Positions 16,251-27,782 of a stretch of 64,000 bases of DNA are shown piece by piece. The notes under the pieces are model-generated. The model was given only the letters and a program-made list of their open reading frames with translations. It had not been told where the DNA came from and did not search any database. This stretch comes from Dolomedes plantarius. Its lineage: Eukaryota; Arthropoda; Arachnida; Araneae; Dolomedidae. The translations under genes were made by a program, and so were the position numbers. Location: the NCBI GenBank assembly GCA_907164885.2, contig OU015492.1:192841977-192905976 (forward strand), read 5' to 3'. The number at the start of each line of letters is the position of its first letter. Position 1 is the stretch's first letter.

Positions 16251-16257
16251 TATATAT

Positions 16258-16297
<40 letters not shown>

Positions 16298-16349
16298 GAT
16301 ATATATATAGATATATATATATATATATATATAATATATATATATATAC

Positions 16350-16438
<89 letters not shown>

Positions 16439-16443
16439 TATAC

Positions 16444-16536
<93 letters not shown>
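16240..16536. repeat. (TA)n microsatellite inside the TTAA element
   Basis: About 300 bp of TA with TATACA, ATAG and AATA interruptions. It forms most of the right third of the element. Confidence 0.98.
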
Positions 16537-16538
<2 letters not shown>

Positions 16539-16578
16539 TTGGGATACATGCTATCCCACCCCATAGGGGAAAGGTTAA

Positions 16579-19500
16579 TAAAACTCAATTTTTATTTATA
16601 CCGTATTCCATCTGCATTCTATAATCTTTAAGAAATGTTTGATTTTTTCAAATAACTAACGAAGCATTTTAAAAATATTTTTTAATTAATGCGAAGAAAA
16701 AAATTATGCTAGTAAAATTAAACATCATTTTAAATCTTTTGGTTCTTTAATAAGTTTTATTTACAGTGTGAAAAAGAAGGTTTCTTTTCCTATTAAGGAT
16801 TAAAATAAAAGTGATTCTTGTTTAAGAAAGAAAAAAATTTATTGCACAGCAAACTGAATTCCAACGCACAGCTTGTAAGTAAAGATTTTTCCGTGAAAAG
16901 GTTGAAATGCTAAGCTCCTTTGATTAAAAAAGTCCGCTAGGTGTTTTTAAACAACCTCCAATAAAATTTGGTTTACAAAAGTTTAAAGGGGATTGACTTA
17001 GAATGCATTGTATGCATCATTTATTTCCCGAAGATCAGAAAATTTATAAGTTTTTGTAACAAAATAATTTTAGAAAAACTGAGTTGAAAGCTTATCTAGA
17101 AGAACTAAATTGTACAGGCAGAAAATAATAAAAAATAAATTTTTCCTTATTTGTTTAAAGATAATGATTTTTAGGAAAATTTGGAAAAATATACTCAAAA
17201 CTATGGAAATTTATCTAAATCCACGTTCGTAAATCAAAATCAATTCATTAAAATTGGATGAACATCCTTATTATAGGAAATTAAAATGCTTTTTACAATA
17301 CATGAAAGCAAAATTATAGAGCTTTATGTAAAAAAAAATAAATGTTACAGACATTTAATATGCTACACATTTTACAAATTTAACTAAAAAATGTTCCATC
17401 ACTCTAGAAATGTTAGTTTGATTTATCTATATGCAAGATCGAGAAAATCTGTGGTAATGTTTATAAAAAAATTATATTTATTTTAAACATTATTATATTT
17501 ATTTATTTTTTCTGAATTAATGTAACGACACTTCTTGGGCCAAATTGCCGGTGTTTTTAGTATTTAAATTTTTATTCTGGAGTTGAGAGACATTTTTATA
17601 AATAAAGGGCTTAAGTAGTAAAGGTATATTGAAACGTTGACAATGGGAAATTTCATAATTTCTTTAGCAATATATTTTAATGCGAGCAGATTGATGACGG
17701 GAATTCATTGTTGTTATTGTATCGTATATCACAAAATAGAATATTTACTGTTATGTAATGGTAAATTTCTACAAAATGGAAAATACGAATAAAATTAAAT
17801 AAGAGAGAATGTTTTTTATAAAGTAATAAAAATGGGTTTTTAAATACTTATATTGATCAAAATATCTTATAGATTCATGTCACTAGTTTGTGACTGAAGT
17901 CAGAGGAACTACTCATATAAAAACTGCAACTTATTTCTCCTTGGGCATAAACTTGAATACGGGTCCCCATACCGACAGGCTAGAATTAACTATAATATGC
18001 TGAAGAAGCTGGCCTGTATGTATACTTATTTTTACTTATTTCTTTATTAATTTGTTTGAGGAAGCCATATATCTATCGGTTCTTCATATTCTCTGAAATG
18101 GTTGGATGCCATTAAAACATTCGCTCGCCAGGATCACGAGTCAAACATGGGTTTCATTAATTCCCTCCATATCTTACCCACTATAAAATTCTAGTGATGT
18201 ACAGAAACCCTTTTTTGCTCTTTAGAGCTTATTCATCAGAAACGTTGAATAGGCACAAACATTAAAAAAGGATGGAATCATTGTTGGAACATTGTTGTTA
18301 GATCTAGTATTTGTCACTCATCCTTTTCTATTATCACATTCAAATTTTATATTTTTAATTATTTTATACCATACACATTATACATGTTAAATTTATTAAG
18401 TGTTTGATAGTTAACTTACCTCTTCATGCATGGATTCTCTCCAAAACTGACCCATAATTAGTTCCAGAACCAAAAGTTATAGTAAATGAGGTATTATAAG
18501 GGAGATCAACTGAATAAAGTTGTTTAAGAGTGAAATCTTGAAAGTGAGAAAAAGATAGTTCGTTTTAAGGAAAAAAAATCGATAGATCCAGATGACAAAA
18601 CTAATTTAGGGCTAAATTATGAAGGCTTATTTCTGATAACCAAATTATTTTCAGATTATTGAAAATTAACTCTTAAAGAAATATATTAAGTGAAATTAAC
18701 TGAAACCCCTTTAAAGTTAATAAAACCAGATATTCGCATTCATTGCATAAAATTTAGGTTTATTATTTATTTTTTGTGTGTTATACTTTTTTTGTACTTA
18801 TTTCATCATGATCATCCATAATTACTGGAGTTGGTTTAAAGCAGTTGCTTCAAAGTTAAAATTTCTCGATAATCACCAACTTGTGTATTTTGTAAGATAA
18901 CAAAGAGATAAGTGCACGTTTTCAATTAAAATTTTAATAATTACAAACATCTGATTAAGAATTTGTGTATTCTTACTATAGGAATATATATTTCTTTTGT
19001 AAAGATATCTCAGATTTAACATTTTAAATCCAAAATGATGATTTAAAAAAATAATGATAGATAATGCAAAGTGTATTATGGTTTATTTATTAATTTAATA
19101 TTAATCCTGCTCGTAGAAATTTCATTATGCTGCTCTAAAAATGATAAACATCTTTAACTTTCCCAATTTTTAAAAAAAAATTGATGTAGAATAGCAAAAT
19201 TGTTTTGAAATGTTTTATCTTACTAACACATACATTGATTATTCCTTTCTCAAAATTATAGAATTAATTTAGTTTCGGTGTTTCAAAAGAATAAGGCCTA
19301 ATATTTGCGACATAGATAAAAGACATGAGACTACAAAACCAATTTGCTCCCAAACAAATACACGCTGATGAGTACGATCAATGAAGATTAAAATAAAGCA
19401 AAAACAAATACAAACGACGAAAATAGACAGCGGAAAATATCGACTCCGATGTGGTCGAAAGTACATCTTTCTATAAAATCCAAAGAATATCATAGCTGGT

Positions 19501-21784
19501 GGAAGGTATGGTAATGAATCGGAAAGTGCTTAGAGGCAAAAATTTCAACTGTCAAAACACAAAATTCGATTTTTAGTACAAAAGTTGAACTTAAAAAAAT
19601 AACACCTTCAGTGCCTAGAAAGCTTCATTGATTATTCAATGTTCAGTTTAATGCTAGGACATTAGTATGAAAACTTTCACATTAATGATAATATACATAC
19701 TTATACATATATATATATATATATATATATAAAACTTTCAAGATATATTCATCATATTTCCCTTTTTTTTGCAAACTTCCTGTAACATTTTACCATTTTA
19801 TGTAAGCACTCACCATGAAAATTGAAATAAAATATAATATATTTTATCGTCATGAGTCTCGTCATGAGTTATCTTTGACAAGTTTAGTTCATGAAACTCT
19901 TCCTTGTGCATGGTTAGTGCAAAATAAATATATTTCTCCGAAAGGAAATAAATCTAGTGGGTATTTTCTTCCATTGAGAAAGATGGAGAAATCTATATAA
20001 CTTAAAGAAAACCTCCTAAATTTCTAGTTTAAGATTTCACTTTATGAAACAAGGTGCATTTATTCACCAGTGGTTTATTGAGAATAATTCAAAAAGTTTC
20101 TCGAGTAAATAGTTATTGAAGAATTCATTTGATCCTGTGCAAAGCTAAAAGCAAACATATAAATCTAGAAATAGACATAAAGCATTCAAACTTGGTTTAA
20201 AGGATGAGTTTCAGTTATAAAATGTGACTCCAGCATTTGTAAGAAAGCTAGATAGAGAAACTTATCTGTCTTTAAATAAAAATAGCAATGCTTCTTTTAA
20301 GAATTATGTTGTTGAACTGTGAGAAAACATAAACGTGGCTCTTTCAAATGTGTAATATATAAGGGAATATCGTGTGATAGATATCACATGTCTATATATG
20401 CGGTCTTTAGATAAACAGGAAATAATTATTAGGTATTACAAAAGTATTAATAATCAGTTAAATTACAAAAATTACTTTTATAAAACTTTGTTTCCTTTAT
20501 ACAATATTTTATGAAATCAATAAATGAAAATATTTGTGTTAATTACGTTTATTAATTTCTCATATGTAAGCTATATATTTCAGATCTGCTCTTAAATAGA
20601 CTGATAATGTTTTACAGTAGCGAAAAAAGTTTCCATTAATGTTCTAAAATATATTTTCATAAATATAAGATGATAAGTCTTATTAAAATAACTAATTGTC
20701 TAAAATTGTTCTTGATCAAACACCTGAAATCAATTTAATGTTTCATAAAGAACTGGTAGAAGACAAACTTCCCTCATATTTGCATGATATTCTCTATCCT
20801 TGTGTGCACTCCATTCCTATTATCACTTCATTTTACGATAGTTAAATTTAATATCAAATGATTAAACAAATCTGTGACTTTCTGTAGGTCGAACTAAGTA
20901 ACCTGTATTTTTACGCCTTCGTGCTAAGATTTAACCTAAGCTTAAAATTGTATGAATTAAAACAAAATACCTACAATGATATATGAACTTGCGCTTTAAT
21001 TCTTAGGTATTCGAATTACATATATCGTTATCACTCTGAAACACTCATACAGTTCTTACCATGTATTTATTCAAAAAGTCTTTTTCCTTTGAAACGTGTT
21101 TTGGACCAGAAATTTGTGAACATTCAGTCAATCAGAGATGGTTTACTGGGATTAGACGAGGGAAAGTAAACATAGGAGAGTGCCACTAAAAATATTTTCC
21201 TATTACTCCGGACATAATTCTGCTTTCATGTCATTGCAATGTCAAGTAAGGTTTAGTCGCTGAATGTGTCAGTGGAAATTTCAAGAGCTAAGCTAGTTTA
21301 ATTTCCGCAACGGTGTTCCTTCTAATTTCGATTGAAACTGTAATTTTCGAAATATTTCAGCTCAAATTCTTTCACGAGCCTCTTCTTGAGACACCGGAAG
21401 AAAAAACAAAGTATCATTCTTTTATACAGTCATTTTCTACAAAACAGATTTAATGAATAAATAATTATTACAATATTAAAAAAATAAACATAACAGTCTA
21501 AAATATATAAGAGAGTTATTTTTAATAGGATGATGATTTTTTTACGGCAATTAAAATTTTTCTACAAATTCAAGAACATGCCAATGCAAAAAAAAATAAT
21601 AATGATATACCATTTTTTTACGTTTAATAAGCAATAAACAAAGAAATTATACAAAATAAATTTTATTCAGTTGGAACAAAAAAAAAGTAAGTCTTAAATA
21701 CATTCTAAAGCAAGAGGAACTCATTTTTTAAAATTTTCTTTCAAAAAACAACTTCCTTCCCACGTCTTTTCTAAAGATAATTCC
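16579..21784. other. AT-rich intergenic DNA
   Basis: A short (TA)12 lies at 19707-19730. Small frames (such as 19269-19493 and 19815-20000) show no domain. No RNA gene or transposon end recognised. Confidence 0.5.
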
Positions 21785-21823
21785 TAGAAAAAATGTCAGA
21801 CTCAATTGCTGACATTTTTTCTA
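21785..21823. repeat. Perfect 15-bp hairpin
   Basis: TAGAAAAAATGTCAG (21785-21799) is followed after a 9-nt loop by its exact complement (21809-21823). Too short for a typical microRNA precursor. Function unknown. Confidence 0.9.
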
Positions 21824-23084
21824 TGCATTTCCGACAGCTCTATACATTCCATAATTATCCAATTCTGAAAGTGTCTCTAATGAACGGAAAAATAAAATTA
21901 AAGAAGCTTTTAAAGGAATTATTCTGCTACGAAAAAATTTTTTATAGAAAAAATGTGTGATATTAAAGAAAATGATCTGAGATTCTAACGGTTGATTTGA
22001 AAATAATATTTCTAGCTCTGTACTTAATTAAAGGGTGAAAAATGCCTCCTATAATTAAAGACTCTAAAACTTTTATTAAATAATCACAATTGTTAATTAG
22101 CGTAACATGCGATATATTATTGCATTGCTTCCATCTAGTTCTAAAGTAAATAAGTGCATTTCAAAACATTTGATTAAATAAATTTATTTTGATAATTTGT
22201 TGTCTAATTTAGCTGGTACTTGTGTTCATATTGTTACGAATTCTTCTCTTCTCGTAAGCAATTATTCTTATGCTTGGTACGCAAAAATTATATTGTTAAA
22301 ATATTAGGCAGAAGTTGTTAATCTCTCATAATTTTTTCCTACTGTTACACAGAGTATTTTTAAAAGCTTGAGTATACTTAGTTTAAGGTGCTTTAAATTG
22401 TTTCTCACAATGCCATACTGTTTTTCTTTGCACTCTAAAAAAAAATCATATTTTCTGTCGTAATATATTTCCATTTCTATCACTGAATTAGTGAATGTAT
22501 AGTTGCTGGTATTGAATTAATTACCATCCTCTTTTGTTACAAATATAATAAATATACATCAACATATTTATAAATAAGCTTTAAATCATTATAAAAAAAT
22601 TTCAGTCAGTCGCTTCTAACGGAACTACCGCGGTTTATTAATATAAGATTACTTATCGTTGCTTACCTCTTTTTTTTACAATAAAATTCTTACATTCGAA
22701 GAGAAGGATGAGTAATAACCCTATGCAGAATAGGTCAATGGTAAGAAAAATTAGCTACACATGTCAACTGTGCCACTCTTGATTTATAACTCGCGACGAC
22801 GGTTTTAGCGTCATAAATTTTGCTTTCCGGAGGACCGTTATGGAGATACGTAATCCTACGTTAAAATGTGTTTTAATATAATTTAATCTTCGTCAAATTA
22901 ACCTAATTTGAGATAGAAAAGATTCAGTGAAAGAAAGAAACAAAAAATTAGAAGAGAAGAAAATAAATGTGCATTTAGAGGGAAACAACTAGATCAAAGA
23001 ATGATTAAATAATATTAGTGTTTTGCATAATAAAGTTGGAGAGAGAAAGTTACTGAAGGGAATTAAAAAGACCACCAGAGTAGA
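21824..23084. other. AT-rich intergenic DNA
   Basis: Nothing recognised. Confidence 0.5.
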
Positions 23085-23175
23085 TCAGTGGCTCAGAGCT
23101 AAGGCTCTGGACTTCAGCGTAGAAGGTAGTGAGTTCGGGCCTGGCTCAGGTCAACTTGCGTTATGAGATGAAAAA
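23085..23175 (+). repeat. tRNA-derived SINE-like unit
   Basis: An A-box-like GTGGCTCAGAGCTAAGGC is followed about 45 nt later by a B-box-like GAGTTCGGGCCTGG, the layout of a Pol III internal promoter. The unit then passes into an A-rich region (AAATTAAAAAGAAAAAATG). The acceptor stem of a true tRNA is missing. No target duplication was delimited. Confidence 0.4.
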
Positions 23176-24709
23176 GAAGGTTGAAGTAAAATTAAAAAGA
23201 AAAAATGAATAAATAATTAATTAGCAATTAAATAATGATAAAAAGTAGTTAAAAGAATAACAATAAAATTAGTAAATGAAAAAAATATATATATAATGTA
23301 GGATAACTAAATATAATTTAAATATATGCAAAGATTACACACAGTTAGTTATTATTATGCAAGTTGGCAGTGTGTACAGAACAGGTGCCGAGGGAATTTA
23401 TTAATGTATTGTCTGTGATATTAATATTACATGATGTATTTTTGAGTAGTATGAGTTGTAATACTACTTGTCTACTGTTACACATAGAAATCAAAAAGAA
23501 AAGAAGAAGAAATTTATTGTAATTTAACTTTGCTTGTAATCAGAAATAAATACAGAAAGGAAAAAGTGGACTGGAACCGGAAACAGCCAGCTCGAAAATT
23601 TAATTTGTTTTAGACCTCCAAATAGAGAGTCTGTTGCTACGGATATGTCTAGGCAATAATTATGTTATTTTTGAACTTAAGTTGTTTTGTTTAGTTAATG
23701 TGACTTATATGCAAAACCTTGCCATTTATGCATTCGCAGTGGTCGGCATGATTTACGAATTAATCTTCGTCAACAGTTTATCTACACCATTTTCATATAA
23801 AACAAAATATTTAGACTTCAATAATTTTTAATTCTATTTTGAATATAATATCCGGACCAATTCTCCAGATTCTACGAATATAATTTGAGCTGAACTTCGA
23901 GCCGCCAATATGAAGTTTCTAAGGGGATTCAACTGTATGGATTGATGTGGTGTCATCCAAAAATATAAGGAATAACACACCTGTTGTATTCAGCGATCTA
24001 TTAGACACGTTTAAAAGCAGAGTTTACGAACACTCATAAAAATTTGCATTAGTCTTACAATACTGTAGACATTTTCAAAAGATTTGGTTAGTAATCTCTG
24101 TATCACAAAAATATATCCGTGAGAAAATGATACAATATAGCTGTTTTGTTAGACATATCCTTTGAATTTTCTTACACTCCCTTGAGTCCGTGCATATCGA
24201 ATGTATCTCTTTCAATTCGGAAAATTTCACAAGAATCTGAATAATGCATATGTATATCACATAATCGATAACTTTTTTTGGATTTTTTTATCTTCATGCT
24301 ACAACTCCATAAGCAGCAAAAATATATTTATTTTAGATTCTCATCTTTTTTTGAAATCCCAGTTACGTCTCTTTTTTTGTTCCATTGACAAAGACAAATT
24401 ATCATTCGTCGCAATTATTGTAATAGCTGTAATTTTCTTGTCCCATGAATTAAAAACCGGAAATTCCTTTTACGTACTAAATCCTACGAAGTTACTAGTA
24501 ATTCATTTTATTTTCTTGGCAGCGTAACTATATACTAACGTCTTTAAAAATTGCAATTAAAGAAAATGAGTGTGCAGGTTTTTGTTTAGTATAAAGTATA
24601 TGATGCATTTTTAATAAATTTTAGAAATTAAAATCGTCAAGAAAAATAATGTACGAGTTTTGATTCTCAAACAAAGATCCGTTTCCAATGAATGAACTGA
24701 TGCATCTAA
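23176..24709. other. AT-rich intergenic DNA
   Basis: Frames at 23634-23831 and 24201-24527 are hydrophobic and AT-driven, with no recognisable family. Nothing else seen. Confidence 0.45.
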
Positions 24710-24748
24710 AAATCTATTTTGCTCTATCTTCTACAGCAAAATAGATTT
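24710..24748. repeat. Perfect 14-bp hairpin
   Basis: AAATCTATTTTGCT and its exact complement (24735-24748) are separated by an 11-nt loop. Function unknown. Confidence 0.9.
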
Positions 24749-25459
24749 CCTCAAAACATTCAGGAAGTCTTTTAAATTAAAACGTGACAGAATTCGCTAT
24801 TAGATGAGAAAATCATAATTACATGAACTTAGAGAAAATAGAAGAAATAATTTGATTTTCATACATATAAACTATTAATAAATTATATAAGATATATAAA
24901 CCATTAATAAATGTATATTATTTGAACTAACCTTAATAGTTTTCTATTTTAAATTCTATAACTTTTCCAATTTAGGCACATACTTTCTATAATTTTAAAT
25001 TTAAGAGATAAAATATTTCTATCTTTTTCTACTTGGATACGCAGAAAAATTTACACTTTCAGAGCAGTAAGCTTTATTTTTAACTTTGTACTATCGCTTC
25101 AGAATATAATTTCATAAATTTAATTTCAAAACATCTGCGGAAACTGTAACTAATACATGGCTCTAAACTAGAATTTTAAAAAAATCTGTCAAGCCAAAAC
25201 TTCCATATATATATTACTCATTTTTAATTTTTGCTTACGGTATTTGTACGCGAGGTCGTCCGAATTTTTAAACTATTTTGTCGTTAGTCAGCATCTACCA
25301 AGTAATGCGAAGAATTTAAGTTGGTATATTGTAATATTTTACCCATGTAATTTCTTATTTAAATTACGAAAGCATTTCTGTAATAGGAAGCAAAGTTAAT
25401 GTATACTGATGGCTGTATTACTCGTTATCCTAAGAAATGAGTAATATATAGTTACTAAT

Positions 25460-25506
25460 AGACTGGTCAACTATATATTGACCAGTCTATATATAGACTG
25501 GTCAAT
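25460..25506. repeat. Triplicated 11-mer forming a hairpin
   Basis: AGACTGGTCAA occurs at 25460-25470 and 25496-25506. Its complement is at 25478-25488, so the central copy can pair with either neighbour. Confidence 0.9.
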
Positions 25507-25963
25507 TTTTTAAAGCCCATTAGAGTAAATCAGGATCAACCACATGGTGTTTTTCAAGCCCATATTTTATTTGCAACGAATTGCCTGCCAACTCAAATGT
25601 ACTTATTCAGCTGAATTTTTTTCTATTATTCGAATACATAAAGAAACTAAATATTGGTTATAAAATGGACTTTAAAGTCCTCCAGAGTTTTAGCAACATC
25701 ATTTATAATTTTAAATGTCTGTGCTCATTGTTTCTTTAATTAGCGAAAACAACGTGTTGCAAGATCACTTCTGTAAGAATATTGGGGTCGAACACTTTTG
25801 TTGCTATTGTTTTTAATTCTTGATGTCATCTGATATGAGTCGATACCTTTTTAAAGTTTTTAAAAGTTTTTGGAATGCCCTCAGTTGCAATGTCCAGAGT
25901 AATCAAGATAAATCTTCTCGGGAAAATAATATCAACCCAATTAATCTATAGCAGGGGTTACAG

Positions 25964-26181
25964 TTCCCCTTGTCTCCCGGGGCCCTAGGTTGCCCAAATT
26001 GGTAGGCAGATATGTACTGTCCGTCCAGCGCCCAAGCCCATACTAACCATGAACCGAACAGGGGAAATCAACCTTCGGCTGAGTTTGCAGGAATTGCTAC
26101 GCTGCTTCTGGTCTTCAGGTTCACCAAGCTTATAGACTAACGTCCGGGAAGCATTATTATTGTGAATTCCCCTTGTCTCCC
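25964..26181 (+). mobile_element. SINE with 15-bp target duplication
   Basis: TTCCCCTTGTCTCCC is repeated exactly at 25964-25978 and 26167-26181. It brackets a 188-bp GC-rich insert that ends in ATTATTATTG. The insert starts with a tRNA-like A box, GGTTGCCCAAATTGGTAGGC. A B-box-like GGTTCACC lies further in than usual (about 26118). A long exact duplication plus a simple 3' tail is the mark of LINE-driven insertion. The SINE family is not recognised. Confidence 0.6.
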
Positions 26182-26333
26182 ATTTTCGACCACGGAGGAT
26201 GCACTTTTCCTCATTTATCTAAACCACTTTTAGACAAAACTGATTTAGAAATAGCAAAGCATTGCATGTTTTATATGCATGTGTTCCATCTTGTTAATCG
26301 TGTGCTGGTAATAGTACACAGGTCATACCCAAA

Positions 26334-26556
26334 TTATGATAAATAACTATTCCACCGGAAATTTATGAAGTTTTGCCATGCTGTCTTTACGTTTTTATCT
26401 GTCGGCGACCAATGTAGTTTATAAATGGCTAACCCGATTATATTACTGCCTTTCTTAGTTTTTGTAACTTGGTCAAAATTTGGCAGTTCCCACGAAAGTT
26501 TTTGAACGATTGTGATCCATTCATCATGAAGAGGATCTTCCTTGGAGATCCCCTAG
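26334..26556 (-). pseudogene. Coding-like segment, family unknown
   Basis: The minus strand is open for about 74 codons with unusually balanced codon use for this AT-rich region. It reads ISKEDPLHDEWITIVQKLSW, then residues such as GLAIYKLHWSPTDKNVKTAW, and ends in TAA at 26334-26336. A shifted frame just upstream (EDHFKKVRYLGDLQGR) also looks coding, suggesting a frameshift near 26550. It may be a decayed retroelement or an exon. I do not recognise it. Confidence 0.25.
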
Positions 26557-27323
26557 ATACCTGACTTTTTTGAAGTGATCTTCCCGCGCGGTCGTAGTAC
26601 AAGTATTAATCTTCACACCCTTTACTAAATATAACAACTCACATTCTCGCCGTAAATTCTGGAAAAACATTTTTGATTTAGGTGAACTTCTTTATTTCAA
26701 AAAACCTTTTAATGATTCGTTTACTACAAAAAAGTATCTATTTTATCTACAAAAAACACACAAAGTGAGCTTGGATTCCTCTGGAAAACGCATGGTATCG
26801 AAAAACAGTCCTCAGTATTTGAATGAGTCATTGAGTAGAGACACGGCTCATAGATAAATGATAACAAATATCAAATGTATTAAAAAAATAAACATCCAAC
26901 AGTGATCCGTAATTTTTCCCTCAGTTTATGAATTTTTTTCGCTAAACTCTTCGATATGCGGTAACCGTATTACCCAGTTAATAAGCTTGACTATCAAAGA
27001 CATGGTAACGGTCTTTAAATATAAATATTTTGACTTTTAAATTGTTTTAATCACCTAAAATTTAGAAGAGTCAGTGACCCATCCGATTTGTTTCTGTTTC
27101 AGTTTATCGAATTTTTCGAACGTTGTTTCGATTAATTATCGGAGGAAATTTTCCACTATTTTCAGATTTTCTTGAATCGCTACACTTCTTCTGTCCCTGC
27201 AGTTTATTTTGGCTAGAATGTATAAGACGGTCAGGTAGATTTTTCGCCAATTTGGCGGTTATGACGCCAGTGTTGTTTGTTGATTAAGATGGATTTTATG
27301 GGAAACATGTATCTAATAGGATT
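26557..27323. other. AT-rich intergenic DNA
   Basis: Nothing recognised. Confidence 0.5.
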
Positions 27324-27782
27324 TTGTATGTAGAATTGCCGTTTACACCTACGACTTCGTACAGTCAGCGCAAGCTTTGTTTTACTGACCGCTACAGCCA
27401 GCGGAAGCTTTGTTTTACTTTACTACAGCCAACGGTAAGAGACGAAGCCAGTGGCTGGGGATTTTCTGTAATGCATTTGGACGGATGCAAAACAGAGCGT
27501 AGCGCAGAGGAGCAAGGATATCTGAGCGAATCGAAAAATCTATGTGCGCCGACGAGTTTCATAAATCCAGCGGAAAATTTGTTTTTCAACTTATTTGTTC
27601 TTTCTCGGTTACCACATTTGTTTACATTTCAGAGTTTAAGCCTAACAGGTCTGCGAAAACGGGATTTTGGTGTCAAAAATTTTGGGCAAAAAATAAATCG
27701 TGCCAAATTTTGCCAAATCTCCCCGTCTTATGCACTTTTACCTTTTTTTTTATCACATACATTTTGCCTCAGGTGCCAGTGA
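27324..27782 (+). CDS. 152-codon open frame, unassigned
   Basis: The first half has higher GC than its surroundings and includes three imperfect copies of a TACAG(T/C)CAGCG-GAAGCTTTG unit, giving the repeated peptide YSQRKLCFT. The second half is Ser/Phe/Leu-rich. No domain, signal peptide or homologue is recognised. It could be part of a 5' exon or a chance frame across a small tandem repeat. Confidence 0.15.
   Translation: MYVELPFTPTTSYSQRKLCFTDRYSQRKLCFTLLQPTVRDEASGWGFSVMHLDGCKTERSAEEQGYLSESKNLCAPTSFINPAENLFFNLFVLSRLPHLFTFQSLSLTGLRKRDFGVKNFGQKINRAKFCQISPSYALLPFFLSHTFCLRCQ

Larger units (their letters stand above)
15580..16574. mobile_element. TTAA-flanked non-autonomous element (piggyBac-type?)
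   Basis: The ends CCTTTAGCCTATGGGG (15580-15595) and the inverse of CCTTTCCCCTATGGGG (16559-16574) match at 14 of 16 positions. The sequence TTAA flanks both sides (15576-15579, 16575-16578). TTAA duplication and CC-initial ends are typical of piggyBac. The 995-bp body holds no transposase, only a 300-bp tandem duplication and a long (TA)n, so it would be mobilised in trans if at all. Assignment to piggyBac is inference; the boundaries are seen. Confidence 0.7.

Noticed and set aside
24201..24527. 108-codon hydrophobic membrane protein
   Set aside because: Hydrophobicity follows from T-rich DNA. No family signature or conserved start is visible.
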